41,079 nt of DNA from contig JAEZPW010000336.1 in the NCBI GenBank assembly GCA_023441255.1, positions 1 through 41,079 on the forward strand. The letters run 5' to 3'. The DNA comes from Acidobacteriota bacterium. Its GTDB lineage: Bacteria > Acidobacteriota > Terriglobia > Terriglobales > Acidobacteriaceae. The notes beneath the pieces are model-generated. The model was not told the origin of the DNA. It was given only the letters and a program-made list of their open reading frames with translations, and made no database searches. Within the stretch, counting starts at the first letter, position 1, and each line of letters opens with the position of its first letter. Of this stretch, positions 1 to 8,241 are shown piece by piece. Position numbers and translations under genes: made by a program.

Positions 1-38
1 GCCCCAACCGCGCCCTTCCCCCGTCTCACCGTCTCACA

Positions 39-95
39 TTGACAAATCGCGTCAGCTCTTATTGACACATTCTGTCAATCTGACAACCTTTGTCA
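39..95. promoter_or_regulatory. Three tandem TGACA-N5-TGTCA palindromes (candidate activator sites)
   Basis: Three 15-bp inverted repeats stand in a row: 40-54 (TGACA-N5-CGTCA, one mismatch), 63-77 (TGACA-N5-TGTCA, extended to TTGACA/TGTCAA) and 81-95 (TGACA-N5-TGTCA, perfect). Their centres (47, 70, 88) lie about 127-168 bp upstream of the start expected from the sigma-54 element at 189-204, where enhancer-binding proteins usually bind. PilR of other bacteria recognises TGTC-containing repeats upstream of pilin genes. Binding by a PilR-like activator is inference; the palindromes are seen directly. Confidence 0.65.
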
Positions 96-188
96 TTCGC
101 CTCAGCCGCCCACTCCGCAGCGCCATCTGAGCCCAAAGTCCTTACTCCTCATCATCTTGCCCCGAAACCTTCCCGCAGCCATCCAGAG

Positions 189-204
189 TGGCACCTTGAC
201 TGCA
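189..204 (+). promoter_or_regulatory. Sigma-54 (RpoN) -24/-12 promoter of the pilin gene
   Basis: TGGCACCTTGACTGCA keeps the -24 GG (190-191) and the -12 GC (202-203) exactly 12 bp apart and matches TGGCAC-N7-TGCA. The deviations from the TGGCACG-N4-TTGCA consensus are C at the seventh position and C at the twelfth. Transcription would start near 214-216, leaving a 5' leader of about 65 nt before the pilin start at 280. Pilin genes of Pseudomonas, Geobacter and Myxococcus are RpoN-dependent. Confidence 0.7.
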
Positions 205-279
205 ATCTATCCCGCCGTCTGACCCTAGACGAGGGAAGCACCAAGAGATTCGAAACCAAGTTCCTGAGAGAGGAAACAA

Positions 280-786
280 ATGAAGAGACAGAAGGGCTTT
301 TCGCTGATCGAGCTGCTCATCGTGGTGGCCATCATCCTGATCATCGCCGCCATCGCCATCCCGAACCTTATGCGCGCCCGCATCGCCGCCAACGAGTCGT
401 CCGCGGCTGCCAACCTGCGCACCATCGGCACTGCCGAAGTAGGGTATTGGCAGACCTATACCAACGCCGACAACGCCCACGAATACTCGCCCGACTTGGT
501 TTCGCTCGGCGGCGACAGCACCGTTTGCGGCTCTGGTCTTGTCCCGGCCGCCGCCAATGCGTGCCTTATTGACAACGAATTGGCATTGGCGGGAACGAAG
601 CAGAAGAGCGGCTATCTCATCACCTACGTACCAGTTCCTGACGGTGCCGGACTTCGCAGCGCTTACACGATTAACGCTGATGCGACCAGCACGAACCTCG
701 GTGTTAAACACTATTTCAGCGACGAAACGAACGTGATTCGCGTGAATCTCACTGCGACCGCCGGCCCGACCGATCCGGCCATATAG
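280..786 (+). CDS. pilA: Type IV major pilin (PilA-like prepilin)
   Basis: This is a 168-residue type IV prepilin, the subunit of a pilus fibre used for adhesion, twitching or DNA uptake. The leader is only six residues (MKRQKG). Prepilin peptidase would cut at G6/F7 and leave the classic GFSLIELLIVVAIILIIAAIAIPN helix, with the invariant Glu at mature position 5. The globular part has a single Cys pair (in STVCGSG and NACLID) that could form a disulfide loop. The ATG is preceded by AGAGAGGA (267-274). A sigma-54 promoter and three palindromes lie upstream and a hairpin follows, so the gene can be transcribed alone at high level. The next genes encode a PilHI-like ABC transporter. It could be a minor pilin or pseudopilin, but promoter and context favour the major pilin. 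Confidence 0.9.
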   Translation: MKRQKGFSLIELLIVVAIILIIAAIAIPNLMRARIAANESSAAANLRTIGTAEVGYWQTYTNADNAHEYSPDLVSLGGDSTVCGSGLVPAAANACLIDNELALAGTKQKSGYLITYVPVPDGAGLRSAYTINADATSTNLGVKHYFSDETNVIRVNLTATAGPTDPAI

Positions 787-809
787 TCGAATTGATTTTG
801 CACGAAGCA

Positions 810-840
810 GGGGGAGCATCCACGGATGCTTCCCCTTGTT
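810..840 (+). terminator. Hairpin after the pilin gene
   Basis: A 12-bp arm at 810-821 (GGGGGAGCATCC) pairs with 824-835 (GGATGCTTCCCC), with one G-T wobble and a tiny loop, followed by TTGTT. It lies 23 nt after the pilin stop. The U tract is short, so it may be a partial terminator that sets high pilin expression relative to the ABC genes downstream. Confidence 0.65.
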
Positions 841-901
841 GCGTTTAGGGCAATGCACCATCGTTCCGCAGTTACCGACTGCCAACTTCAGCAACTCACG
901 C

Positions 902-907
902 TATAAT
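902..907 (+). promoter_or_regulatory. Possible -10 element (TATAAT) before the ABC ATPase gene
   Basis: A perfect TATAAT lies 14 nt before the ATG at 922. No good -35 hexamer is found 16-18 bp upstream, and the leader would be only about 8 nt. It may be a weak separate promoter for the ABC operon behind the pilin terminator. Confidence 0.3.
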
Positions 908-921
908 CTGGCCAAACTCAC

Positions 922-1860
922 ATGGCTGCCATTCAGACTTTTGCTCTTGAAAAGTCCTACAGCTTCGGCTTCTGGCGCAAGAAGCCGAAGTCTGCGTTGC
1001 GCCCTCTCACAATCACCGTTGAAGAGGGCGAGGTCTTCGGTTATCTCGGTCCCAACGGAGCCGGTAAAACGACCACCCTCAAGTTGCTCATGGGACTCAT
1101 CTTCCCAACCGCCGGGTCCGCCAAGATTCTCGGCTACGACGTCGGCGATCCGCGCGCCAAGGCGCAAATCGGCTTTCAGCCTGAGCAGCCCTATTTCTAC
1201 GACTACCTTTCCGCCCACGAGCTGCTGAACTACTACGCGCAGCTCTCGGGCGTGCCCGCCGGAGACCGCCAGCGCAAGGTCGAAGCCGTACTCGACCGCG
1301 TGGGCCTCGGCAACATCTCCCCCAGGCTGCATCTGCGCAAGTTTTCCAAGGGAATGTTGCAGCGCGTCGGTATCGCGCAGGCCATTCTTCACGATCCCAA
1401 AATCGTTTTCCTCGATGAGCCCATGTCCGGCCTCGATCCTATCGGCCGGCGCGAAGTGCGCGACCTCATGCTGAGTCTCAAGGAAGAAGGGAAGACCATC
1501 TTCTTTTCCACCCACATCCTCAGCGACGCCGAAGCCCTCTGCGACCGCGTGGCCGTCCTCGATCATGGCGAGTTGCGAGGTGTTGGTGTCATCGCCGACC
1601 TCACTTCCAAGGTCCGCGGCAAGTTCGAAGTGGTATGGCAGGGTGGAGCTTCGCAGCGCGCGCTTGAAGATCTCGGTTGCGATTGCCGTGTCATGGGCGA
1701 CATAGGGCGCGCCATGGTGGAGGAAGGTGCGCTCAACGTGGCTCTTGAGGAATTGCGCCGCACCGGCGGCGAACTCATTTCCGTGAATCCCGCGCGCGCA
1801 ACCCTCGAAGACTACTTTATCGAGCGCCTCGCCTCAGACTCGACGGAGGTTGCACGATGA
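922..1860 (+). CDS. ABC transporter ATP-binding protein (PilH-like)
   Basis: This 312-residue protein is the cytoplasmic ATPase of an ABC-2 type exporter. Walker A GPNGAGKTT is at 43-51, the Q-loop glutamine near 86, the signature FSKGMLQR at 141-148, Walker B IVFLDEP at 161-167 and the H-loop His at 198. The last hundred residues form the accessory C-terminal domain seen in ABC-2 (CcmA/DrrA-type) ATPases. Its stop overlaps the permease start (ATGA at 1857), so the two are translationally coupled. Lying directly downstream of a pilin gene, the pair recalls pilH/pilI of Myxococcus xanthus, an ABC transporter needed for type IV pilus assembly. The ATPase call is certain; the pilus role is inferred from position. 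Bacitracin-type or NatA-like export is the alternative. Confidence 0.92.
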   Translation: MAAIQTFALEKSYSFGFWRKKPKSALRPLTITVEEGEVFGYLGPNGAGKTTTLKLLMGLIFPTAGSAKILGYDVGDPRAKAQIGFQPEQPYFYDYLSAHELLNYYAQLSGVPAGDRQRKVEAVLDRVGLGNISPRLHLRKFSKGMLQRVGIAQAILHDPKIVFLDEPMSGLDPIGRREVRDLMLSLKEEGKTIFFSTHILSDAEALCDRVAVLDHGELRGVGVIADLTSKVRGKFEVVWQGGASQRALEDLGCDCRVMGDIGRAMVEEGALNVALEELRRTGGELISVNPARATLEDYFIERLASDSTEVAR

Positions 1861-2630
1861 ACCGCATCGCCAGCATCGCTTTCAACACGTTCCGTGAAGC
1901 CGTTCGCGACCGCGTCCTTTATAACCTGATCGTCTTCGCCTTGCTTTTGGTCGCCTCGTCTTTACTTTTCGGCCAGATATCCATCGGTGTCGAACGCCTC
2001 GTCCTGATCAATCTCGGCCTCACGGCAATCTCAGTCTTCGGCATCATCATCGCCATCTTCATCGGCATCGGGCTGGTCTCGAAAGAGATCGAGAAGCGCA
2101 CTCTCTATACCGTGCTCGCGCGTCCCGTTCGCCGCTGGGAATTCCTGCTCGGCAAATTCTTTGGCCTATCCGGCACGCTGGTCGTGAACACCCTCTGCAT
2201 GGCAGCGGGATTCTTTGTCGCACTCTTTGTCCTGGTGCACAGATTCCAGGCAGCAGATGCCTGGCTGCTCGTGGCGCTCTATTTCATCGTCCTCGAGTTC
2301 TGTCTTGTTACCGCCATCGCGCTGTTCTTCTCAACCTTTTCTTCGCCGCTGCTCTCGGCGATTTTCACACTAGCCATCTTCATCATTGGGACCTTCGCCG
2401 AGGACCTGCGCACGTTTGCCGCGATCATGCACGGCCCTGCACGGTGGCTCGCCATCGCGCTTGCATACCTTGTACCCAACTTCGCGTCCCTGAACGTCAT
2501 TTCATCAGTCGCCCACGGCAACGCCATTGCCGGACGGCTGGTGTTCTTTAACACGACATACGCAACGCTCTATGCCGCTGCCGCCCTCGCCGGCGCAGCT
2601 CTCATTTTCGAACGCCGCAACTTCAAATGA
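1857..2630 (+). CDS. ABC-2 type permease (PilI-like)
   Basis: This 257-residue integral membrane protein is the permease partner of the ATPase at 922-1860. About six to seven hydrophobic segments are visible, near residues 21-38, 48-73, 100-125, 135-160, 164-180, 195-212 and 228-250. The cytoplasmic stretch KEIEKRTLYTVLARPVRR after the second segment is the hallmark loop of ABC-2 permeases. Both ends overlap their neighbours by ATGA (1857 and 2627), which binds three genes into one translational unit. The substrate cannot be read from sequence. Placement behind pilA suggests a part in pilus biogenesis, as for PilI in Myxococcus. Confidence 0.88.
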   Translation: MNRIASIAFNTFREAVRDRVLYNLIVFALLLVASSLLFGQISIGVERLVLINLGLTAISVFGIIIAIFIGIGLVSKEIEKRTLYTVLARPVRRWEFLLGKFFGLSGTLVVNTLCMAAGFFVALFVLVHRFQAADAWLLVALYFIVLEFCLVTAIALFFSTFSSPLLSAIFTLAIFIIGTFAEDLRTFAAIMHGPARWLAIALAYLVPNFASLNVISSVAHGNAIAGRLVFFNTTYATLYAAAALAGAALIFERRNFK

Positions 2631-3517
2631 GGACGAAGCGCACAACCGCCGTTTTCACCTCCGTCCTGATCCTTTCCCTGGCCGGATGCGTCGCCCTGCT
2701 CGGGCCCATGGATAAGGTCAGAGCGACCACTGCCGAGGACGACCTCTTCATCCCTTCGCCCTCCGTCGCTAAGAGAATGAGTCTGGGCTACAACGGCCTC
2801 GTTGCTGATTTCTATTGGACGCGTGCCGTCCAGTATTTCGGGGCAAAGCGCCACGCAAGAGCGACTTCGTTTCCTCACCTCTACCCGCTGCTGGACGTCA
2901 CCACCACTCTGGACCCGCAACTCCTTGTGGCGTACCAGTTCGGCTCCATCTTCTTATCTCAGCAGCCTCCCGAGGGCGCCGGTCAGCCTGACAAGGCGAT
3001 CGAACTGATCGAGCGCGGCATCCGCGCCAACCCGCAGGACTGGGAGCTCTACTACAACCTGGGTTTCATCTACTACGACATCGCTGCCTGGCACCAGGCC
3101 TCTCAGGCCTTCGAACGTGGAGCCAGGATTCCACACTCAAATCCGGCTCTTGCGGCGCTTGCAGCGGCAACAGCACAGAAAGCCGGCGGCCCCGAAGCAT
3201 CGCGCCTGCTCTGGACCAAACTTTACGAATCATCTGAAAGCCAGGTCATTCGGGATTTCGCGCTCCAGCACCTTGTAGCGCTCAAGATCGCGGACGACCT
3301 TCCGAAACTGGAAGCACTGGTCCGCAGGTTCCAGGAGCAGAACGGCAGATACCCAACGAATTTCGCGGAACTCGTGGCGGCAGGCTGGTTGCATGGCATA
3401 CCTGTTGATCCGATGGGAGACCCCTACCTCTTGGGGCCTGAAGGAAAGGTCGAAGTGCAATCTCCGGAGAAAAACCCGTATATTGGAAAGGAGTTTGCCC
3501 GAAGGTCCTCGAACTGA
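2627..3517 (+). CDS. TPR lipoprotein with pseudopilin-like C-terminus
   Basis: This 296-residue predicted lipoprotein has the lipobox LAGC with Cys at residue 21. It would sit on the outer face of the inner membrane or at the outer membrane. The centre (about 100-190) holds helical TPR-type repeats (DWELYYNLGFIYYDIAAW, then HQASQAFERGAR). The C-terminus has NGRYPTNFAELVAAGWL followed by PVDPMGDPYLL. This resembles the conserved end of GspG-type major pseudopilins (G-YP, L, G-L, P-DP-G-PY), although no N-terminal pilin helix is present. It overlaps the permease by ATGA and the LolA-like gene by one base. It could be the third, PilG-like part of a pilus-associated ABC system; that role is inference. 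Confidence 0.75.
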   Translation: MRTKRTTAVFTSVLILSLAGCVALLGPMDKVRATTAEDDLFIPSPSVAKRMSLGYNGLVADFYWTRAVQYFGAKRHARATSFPHLYPLLDVTTTLDPQLLVAYQFGSIFLSQQPPEGAGQPDKAIELIERGIRANPQDWELYYNLGFIYYDIAAWHQASQAFERGARIPHSNPALAALAAATAQKAGGPEASRLLWTKLYESSESQVIRDFALQHLVALKIADDLPKLEALVRRFQEQNGRYPTNFAELVAAGWLHGIPVDPMGDPYLLGPEGKVEVQSPEKNPYIGKEFARRSSN

Positions 3518-4185
3518 TGTTTCTGAAAAACCGACTCTTTGTATTTCTTCTTGCCGCACTGACATTTGCGTCCGTTTGCGCCGCGCAGAACGATGTCCAC
3601 AGCATCGCCGAACGTACCGACAAGCACTACAACACGCTTCGCACCCTGCAGGCCGATTTCACCGAGATCTACCACGGAGCGGGTATCTCGCGCTCCGAGT
3701 CTGGAACGCTCCTGCTGAAGCGTCCCGGCCGAATGCGCTGGGAGTATCGTCAGCCGAGAGAAAAACTCTTCCTTACAGACGGCCGCACGGCATGGTTCTA
3801 TGTTCCCGGCGATCGGCAGGCGCGCAAGACGTCTATCAAGAATCTGGACGACCTGCGCTCTCCGCTGGCCTACTTGCTGGGCAAAACCAAACTCGAAAAA
3901 GAATTCAAGGGTCTGTCGCTCGCTCCTGATATTCAGGCACTCAAGCCCGGCAACGTCGTCTTACGCGGCGTTCCGCAACACATGGACAGCCGAATTTCTG
4001 ACGTCATCATGGAGATCGCTCCGGACGGCAGTTTCCAGCGGTTGATCGCGCAGGAGTTGGACGGTTCGACCACGGAGTTTCGCTTCGAGAATCAGCGCGA
4101 GAACGCTCCTATGTCTGACGCCCGCTTCAAGTTCTCGCCCCCGGCCGGGGTCGAGACCGTCGAAGCGTCCGACTTGGCGGAGTAA
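3517..4185 (+). CDS. LolA-like outer-membrane lipoprotein carrier
   Basis: This 222-residue periplasmic protein has a signal peptide (MFLKNRLFVFLLAALTFASVCAAQ). The body carries LolA family hallmarks: LQADFTE, then GTLLLKRPGRMRWEYRQP, then LTDGRTAWFYVPGDRQ. LolA proteins carry lipoproteins from the LolCDE release complex to the outer membrane in an open beta-barrel. The ATG shares its A with the TGA of the preceding gene (TGATG), so expression is coupled to the TPR lipoprotein. A carrier in this operon fits delivery of that lipoprotein, or of a pilus secretin pilotin, to the outer membrane. Whether this is the housekeeping LolA or a specialised paralogue cannot be decided from the window. Confidence 0.85.
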   Translation: MFLKNRLFVFLLAALTFASVCAAQNDVHSIAERTDKHYNTLRTLQADFTEIYHGAGISRSESGTLLLKRPGRMRWEYRQPREKLFLTDGRTAWFYVPGDRQARKTSIKNLDDLRSPLAYLLGKTKLEKEFKGLSLAPDIQALKPGNVVLRGVPQHMDSRISDVIMEIAPDGSFQRLIAQELDGSTTEFRFENQRENAPMSDARFKFSPPAGVETVEASDLAE

Positions 4186-4333
4186 GTCGCTGCGGCCCAA
4201 AATCGAAGCCCAAGGTGGGAATCAAACGCTAGTTGGCGGCGTGCGGTCGCCCTCACGGTGGGCATTTCTTTACATCCTGCGCACCAGCGTGCTCATCTTA
4301 CACGGCACAGCCGCGACGGCGCGGCCCGCCTGC

Positions 4334-6634
4334 ATGCTGATGCGTCGAGCACTCATCTTCCCGATTCTCATCCTGATAGGCTTCTCGGCAGGATGCTCTT
4401 CCATAGCGAAGCTGCAGCTCGCGCGCGCACACAAACTTCAGGCAAGCGGAGACACTGAGCAGGCCCTCGATGCCTACGAGCAGGCGTTGACCCGCATACC
4501 GCGTCGTGACGCGCGGCTCCGGTCGCAGGCGCTTTACCAGATGGGCGATTGCTTCTGGAAACTGGGGCGGGTTAACGAAGCCTTCGCTGCGTTCCAGAGG
4601 GCAGCCGAGGCCGACAACTCCAACATGCCGGCGCATCTCCGCATGGGCGAAATATATCTCGCCGGCGGCGCGCTGGAGCGCGCGACAGAGCAGGCCCACA
4701 CTGTTTTGCAGTTGGCGTCCGCGAATGTCGAAGGGCTGGCTCTGCTCGGAGCCGCTTCATCCGCTGCGGGCAACACACAGGTGGCGCAGCAGGCTTTCAG
4801 TCGTGTGCTCGAGTCCGATCCGCGGCGCGTCTCCGTTGCTGTCGCGCTCGCCGACATCTACAACCGCCAGGACAACCTGGACGAGGCTCGGGCAGTGCTT
4901 CGGAAAGCTGCTTTGGCCCAACCGTCCAGTTCTTTACCATGGCTTGCCCTGGGCCGGCTCGAAGAACAGGAGGGAAACGTCTCCGCCGCGGAGCAGGCCT
5001 ATCGCGAGGCCGTAAAAGCGGAAGACAGCTCGGAAGCTTATTCCCGACTTGCGCAGTTTCTCGAGCGTGCTGCTCGCATTCCGGAGGCCGAGCAGGTTCT
5101 GCGCCGGGTAGACACATTCCATCCGACTCTGCCGACCGCGTTCTCTGATTTCAAGCTCCTTTCCAATAGTCCGGCAGCAGCGCTCGACCGCCTCACCGAT
5201 GCACTGCGCTCTCCGGCACTGGACGAAAGCAATCGTCGTAAGCGTTGGGACGTTTCGTCCGATGCTGCACGTCTGGGGATTGCTGGCAGTCGTGCCGCGC
5301 TCATTGCCCGCATCGTAGAGTCTGACCTGCAACTTGCATCAGCAACCGCGAAAGGCTCCGCAACGCCCCCTTCGACCGCTGCTGCGCGGCTCCACCTCGC
5401 TGCGTACGGCAAAGAACTCGACCAGGGCACAAGGTCGATTCTTCAGGCTGAGATCGCCCTGACCGACCAGGATATGGACGCGGCTGCACAACACGCGAAC
5501 GCCGCGGTCGAAGCTGCGCCGGAGTCTGCCGCAGCCCTGTATATTCGCGGCGTGGTCAGCCGCAGGGGCGCGAACGAGGTGGCAGCGCGTGCAGACTGGA
5601 TGGACGCGCTCGAAAAGGATCCCGACTACGTGCCTGCCCGGCTCGCCCTGGCGGAACAAGCATTTGTATCCGGCGACTTCCAGGGCGCCGAAGAACACGT
5701 GATCGGCGTAGTGCGAGACGAACCGGCGAGCGTGCGGGCTCTCAACCTGTTTGCCCGCGTTCTGGTTGCACAGAAACGATATGCTTCCGCCGCTTTGATC
5801 GCGCGGCGTTGTCTTGCCCTGGACAGTGGCGCCGCAGAACCGCACGTCATCCTCGGCCAGATCGCGGCCGCGAACAACAACATTGCCGAGGCGCTTCGCG
5901 AATACGAACAGGCCATCGCTGCCGACGCGCATTCCACGGAAGCCGTCGAGGGACTCACGCGCATCTACCGCTCCGGCCGGATAACACGCCCGATGCTGGC
6001 GTCACTGGAAGGCGTTGCGGAAATGCCGCCTGTGTCCTCGGCACTGCTTGAAATAGCCGGTCGCCTCTACGCCGAACATGGCTGGGTTCAGGACGCACGC
6101 CGCTGCCTGCGACGCGCAACTGAGGTCGATCCTGAGCGCACCAGCGCCGCACGCCTTCTTACTCACCTGGAAATCAAAAAAGGCGATTACTTCGGCGCCC
6201 TGGTTTCGGGAGGCGAAGTTGGCGGAAGCGCAGCGGCACTGCTCAAAGGCGCTCATGCAGAGGAGACTAGCGATTTCAACCGTGCAACCCGCGAGTATGA
6301 AGAAGCCGTCCGGCGGGGCGACACGACAGGCATAGCGGCAAACAATCTTGCCTGGCTCGTAGCTGAAAAAGGCGGCGATTTGGAACGCGCTTTGTCCCTC
6401 GCGCAGAAAGCCCGGACTCTCGCACCCGCAAATCCCGCCGTTCTTGACACGCTCGGCTTCGTTCACCTGAAGCGAAGAGAGTTCTCACAGGCTATCGATG
6501 TGCTCAAGGCTGCCGCCCGTTTGGCCGCCGAGCGCCAGGATCGCGACCAGCTGACCACAATCAAGTCACATCTTTCCGAAGCTTATTTCCGCAGCGGTCA
6601 GAACGAAGCAGCGGCAGGTCTCGTAAATCGCTAG
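4334..6634 (+). CDS. Large TPR-repeat lipoprotein
   Basis: This protein of about 766 residues is built almost wholly of tetratricopeptide helices, for example EQALDAYEQALTRIPRRD and VNEAFAAFQRAAEAD near the start and ARRCLRRATEVDPERT near the end. The frame is open from 4241. The best start is the ATG at 4334 (or 4340), because it places a hydrophobic segment and a lipobox-like FSAGC directly at the N-terminus; no strong ribosome site decides it. The last repeats (SLAQKARTLAPANPAVLDTLGF) resemble PEP-CTERM/exosortase-type TPR proteins, but no exosortase genes are visible. TPR lipoproteins scaffold envelope complexes such as secretins or polysaccharide exporters. The partner is unknown. Confidence 0.8.
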   Translation: MLMRRALIFPILILIGFSAGCSSIAKLQLARAHKLQASGDTEQALDAYEQALTRIPRRDARLRSQALYQMGDCFWKLGRVNEAFAAFQRAAEADNSNMPAHLRMGEIYLAGGALERATEQAHTVLQLASANVEGLALLGAASSAAGNTQVAQQAFSRVLESDPRRVSVAVALADIYNRQDNLDEARAVLRKAALAQPSSSLPWLALGRLEEQEGNVSAAEQAYREAVKAEDSSEAYSRLAQFLERAARIPEAEQVLRRVDTFHPTLPTAFSDFKLLSNSPAAALDRLTDALRSPALDESNRRKRWDVSSDAARLGIAGSRAALIARIVESDLQLASATAKGSATPPSTAAARLHLAAYGKELDQGTRSILQAEIALTDQDMDAAAQHANAAVEAAPESAAALYIRGVVSRRGANEVAARADWMDALEKDPDYVPARLALAEQAFVSGDFQGAEEHVIGVVRDEPASVRALNLFARVLVAQKRYASAALIARRCLALDSGAAEPHVILGQIAAANNNIAEALREYEQAIAADAHSTEAVEGLTRIYRSGRITRPMLASLEGVAEMPPVSSALLEIAGRLYAEHGWVQDARRCLRRATEVDPERTSAARLLTHLEIKKGDYFGALVSGGEVGGSAAALLKGAHAEETSDFNRATREYEEAVRRGDTTGIAANNLAWLVAEKGGDLERALSLAQKARTLAPANPAVLDTLGFVHLKRREFSQAIDVLKAAARLAAERQDRDQLTTIKSHLSEAYFRSGQNEAAAGLVNR

Positions 6635-6790
6635 CGGCACGATCTCCCACCCAAATTGAAAGTCCTTCGGACTGCTGCTGCTTCCGAGAGAGTGGCCGAA
6701 CTCCAGGTGTCGTCTGCAGGCATCAAAAACGGCGAATCCAAAACCTCCACCACAGAGCTTCAACCTGCGCAACTATTCAGGAGTTCACCA

Positions 6791-8017
6791 ATGAGAGCAG
6801 TGGTATTCCACGGCGTCGGCGACATCAGAGTCGAGAACGTTCCAGACCCGAAGATCAAAGATCCCAGCGATGCAATCGTCCGTTTGACCGCCAGCGCAAT
6901 CTGCGGCACTGACCTCCACATGGTCCGCGGCACCGTTACCGGGATGAAATCAGGAACCATTCTCGGCCATGAAGGTGTCGGTATTGTAGAGGAAGCGGGA
7001 AAGAGCGTCCGCAATATCAAAAAGGGCGACCGCGTCGTCATAGGGTCTACCATCGCCTGCGGTTATTGCTCGTACTGCCGCGCGGGCTTCTACTCGCAGT
7101 GCGACAACGCCAACCCAAACGCGCCCACCACAGCCTTCTTCGGCGGGCCTGAGAACGCAGGAGGCTACGACGGTATGCAGGCTCAGTTCGTCCGTGTGCC
7201 GTTCGCAAACGTCGGCTGCGTCAAACTGCCCGACGAAGTCTCGGACGACCAGGCCATCCTCATCTCTGACATTTTCCCCACCGGCTACATGGCCGCCGAA
7301 CTTGCCGACATACATCCCGGGCGCACCGTCGCCGTTTTCGGGTGTGGTCCAGTCGGGCAGTTTGCCATTGCCAGTCTCAAGCTTCTGAATGCCGGTCGAA
7401 TATTTGCCGTCGACACCATCCCGTCACGCCTTGCCATGGCCCAGGCACAAGGAGCTGAGGTCATCGACTACAACCGCGAGGATCCCGTCCAGACGTTGAA
7501 GGAGATGACCGGCGGTATCGGTCCTGATCGCGTCATCGACTGCGTCGGCGTTGACGCAAACATGCCGCACTCCGGACCCGCTGAAAAGACCGTAAAAGGC
7601 GAGCGCAAGCAGTTCCGGAAAGAAGTGGAAGAGATTGCGCCGAAGGTCAATGCCGAACACGGCAACTGGGAACCCGGCGATGCTCCTTCCATGGTGCTGC
7701 AGTGGATGACCGAAGCCGTCGCCAAAGCTGGTCGCCTTTCGATAATCGGAGTTTATCCCGAAAGCATGAAGCATTTCCCGATCGGCGCCGCCATGTTTAA
7801 GAATCTCACCGTCAAGATGGGGAACTGCAATCACCGGAAGTACATTCCTCAGCTCGTCGACATGGTGCGTGCCGATGTTGTGGATCCATCCGAAATCCTG
7901 ACTCACGTTGGACCACTCACAGGTGCGCTCCAGGCCTACGAGCATTTCGACAAGCGCGATGCAGGGTGGATCAAGGTCGAACTCGAACCCGCATCCGCGC
8001 CTTCAAAAGCTGCATGA
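6791..8017 (+). CDS. Zinc-dependent alcohol dehydrogenase (formaldehyde-dehydrogenase-like MDR)
   Basis: This 408-residue medium-chain dehydrogenase oxidises an alcohol with NAD(P). The catalytic zinc site is given by C38 (ICGTDLH) and H60-E61 (LGHEGVG). The structural zinc is held by C90, C93, C96 and C104 (CGYCSYC and SQC). A Rossmann nucleotide fold follows (VAVFGCGPVGQFA). The long insert after DCVGVD is typical of the FDH-like, glutathione-independent formaldehyde dehydrogenase branch. The start at 6791 is chosen because CAGGAG (6778-6783) lies seven bases before it; the frame is open from 6656. The true substrate is unknown. It stands alone, with a hairpin behind it. Confidence 0.88.
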   Translation: MRAVVFHGVGDIRVENVPDPKIKDPSDAIVRLTASAICGTDLHMVRGTVTGMKSGTILGHEGVGIVEEAGKSVRNIKKGDRVVIGSTIACGYCSYCRAGFYSQCDNANPNAPTTAFFGGPENAGGYDGMQAQFVRVPFANVGCVKLPDEVSDDQAILISDIFPTGYMAAELADIHPGRTVAVFGCGPVGQFAIASLKLLNAGRIFAVDTIPSRLAMAQAQGAEVIDYNREDPVQTLKEMTGGIGPDRVIDCVGVDANMPHSGPAEKTVKGERKQFRKEVEEIAPKVNAEHGNWEPGDAPSMVLQWMTEAVAKAGRLSIIGVYPESMKHFPIGAAMFKNLTVKMGNCNHRKYIPQLVDMVRADVVDPSEILTHVGPLTGALQAYEHFDKRDAGWIKVELEPASAPSKAA

Positions 8018-8028
8018 CACAACAGCAA

Positions 8029-8068
8029 CGGTGCGCCGGAGCAGGGAACCCGCGCACCGGTCGCATTT
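8029..8068 (+). terminator. Hairpin after the alcohol dehydrogenase
   Basis: Arms CGGTGCGC (8029-8036) and GCGCACCG (8052-8059) form an 8-bp perfect stem with a 15-nt loop, followed shortly by ATTTT. It sits 11 nt after the stop codon. The long loop lowers confidence. Confidence 0.4.
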
Positions 8069-8241
8069 TGCGCGTTGCGGGCTCGCCTGTCGCGGCTCAA
8101 AGGGCCGTTTTCGCTCTACCTCCCGCATCCACCCTCCCCTTGTTTCGACACGTAAGCTAAAATCGCTCTGCAATCCGTTTTAGGAAGTTTTTCGACACCG
8201 TGCGCCATTCGCACTCGGCGCATTGCCTTGGGAGCGTGTGC

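Noticed and set aside
62..90. TTGACA at 62-67 as a sigma-70 -35 box for the pilin
   Set aside because: No TATAAT-like -10 occurs 16-18 bp downstream, and the hexamer belongs to a palindrome repeated three times.
4241..4333. Extended start of the large TPR lipoprotein
   Set aside because: The extra 31 residues would bury the signal segment and the lipobox-like FSAGC inside the protein; starting at 4334 puts them at the N-terminus.
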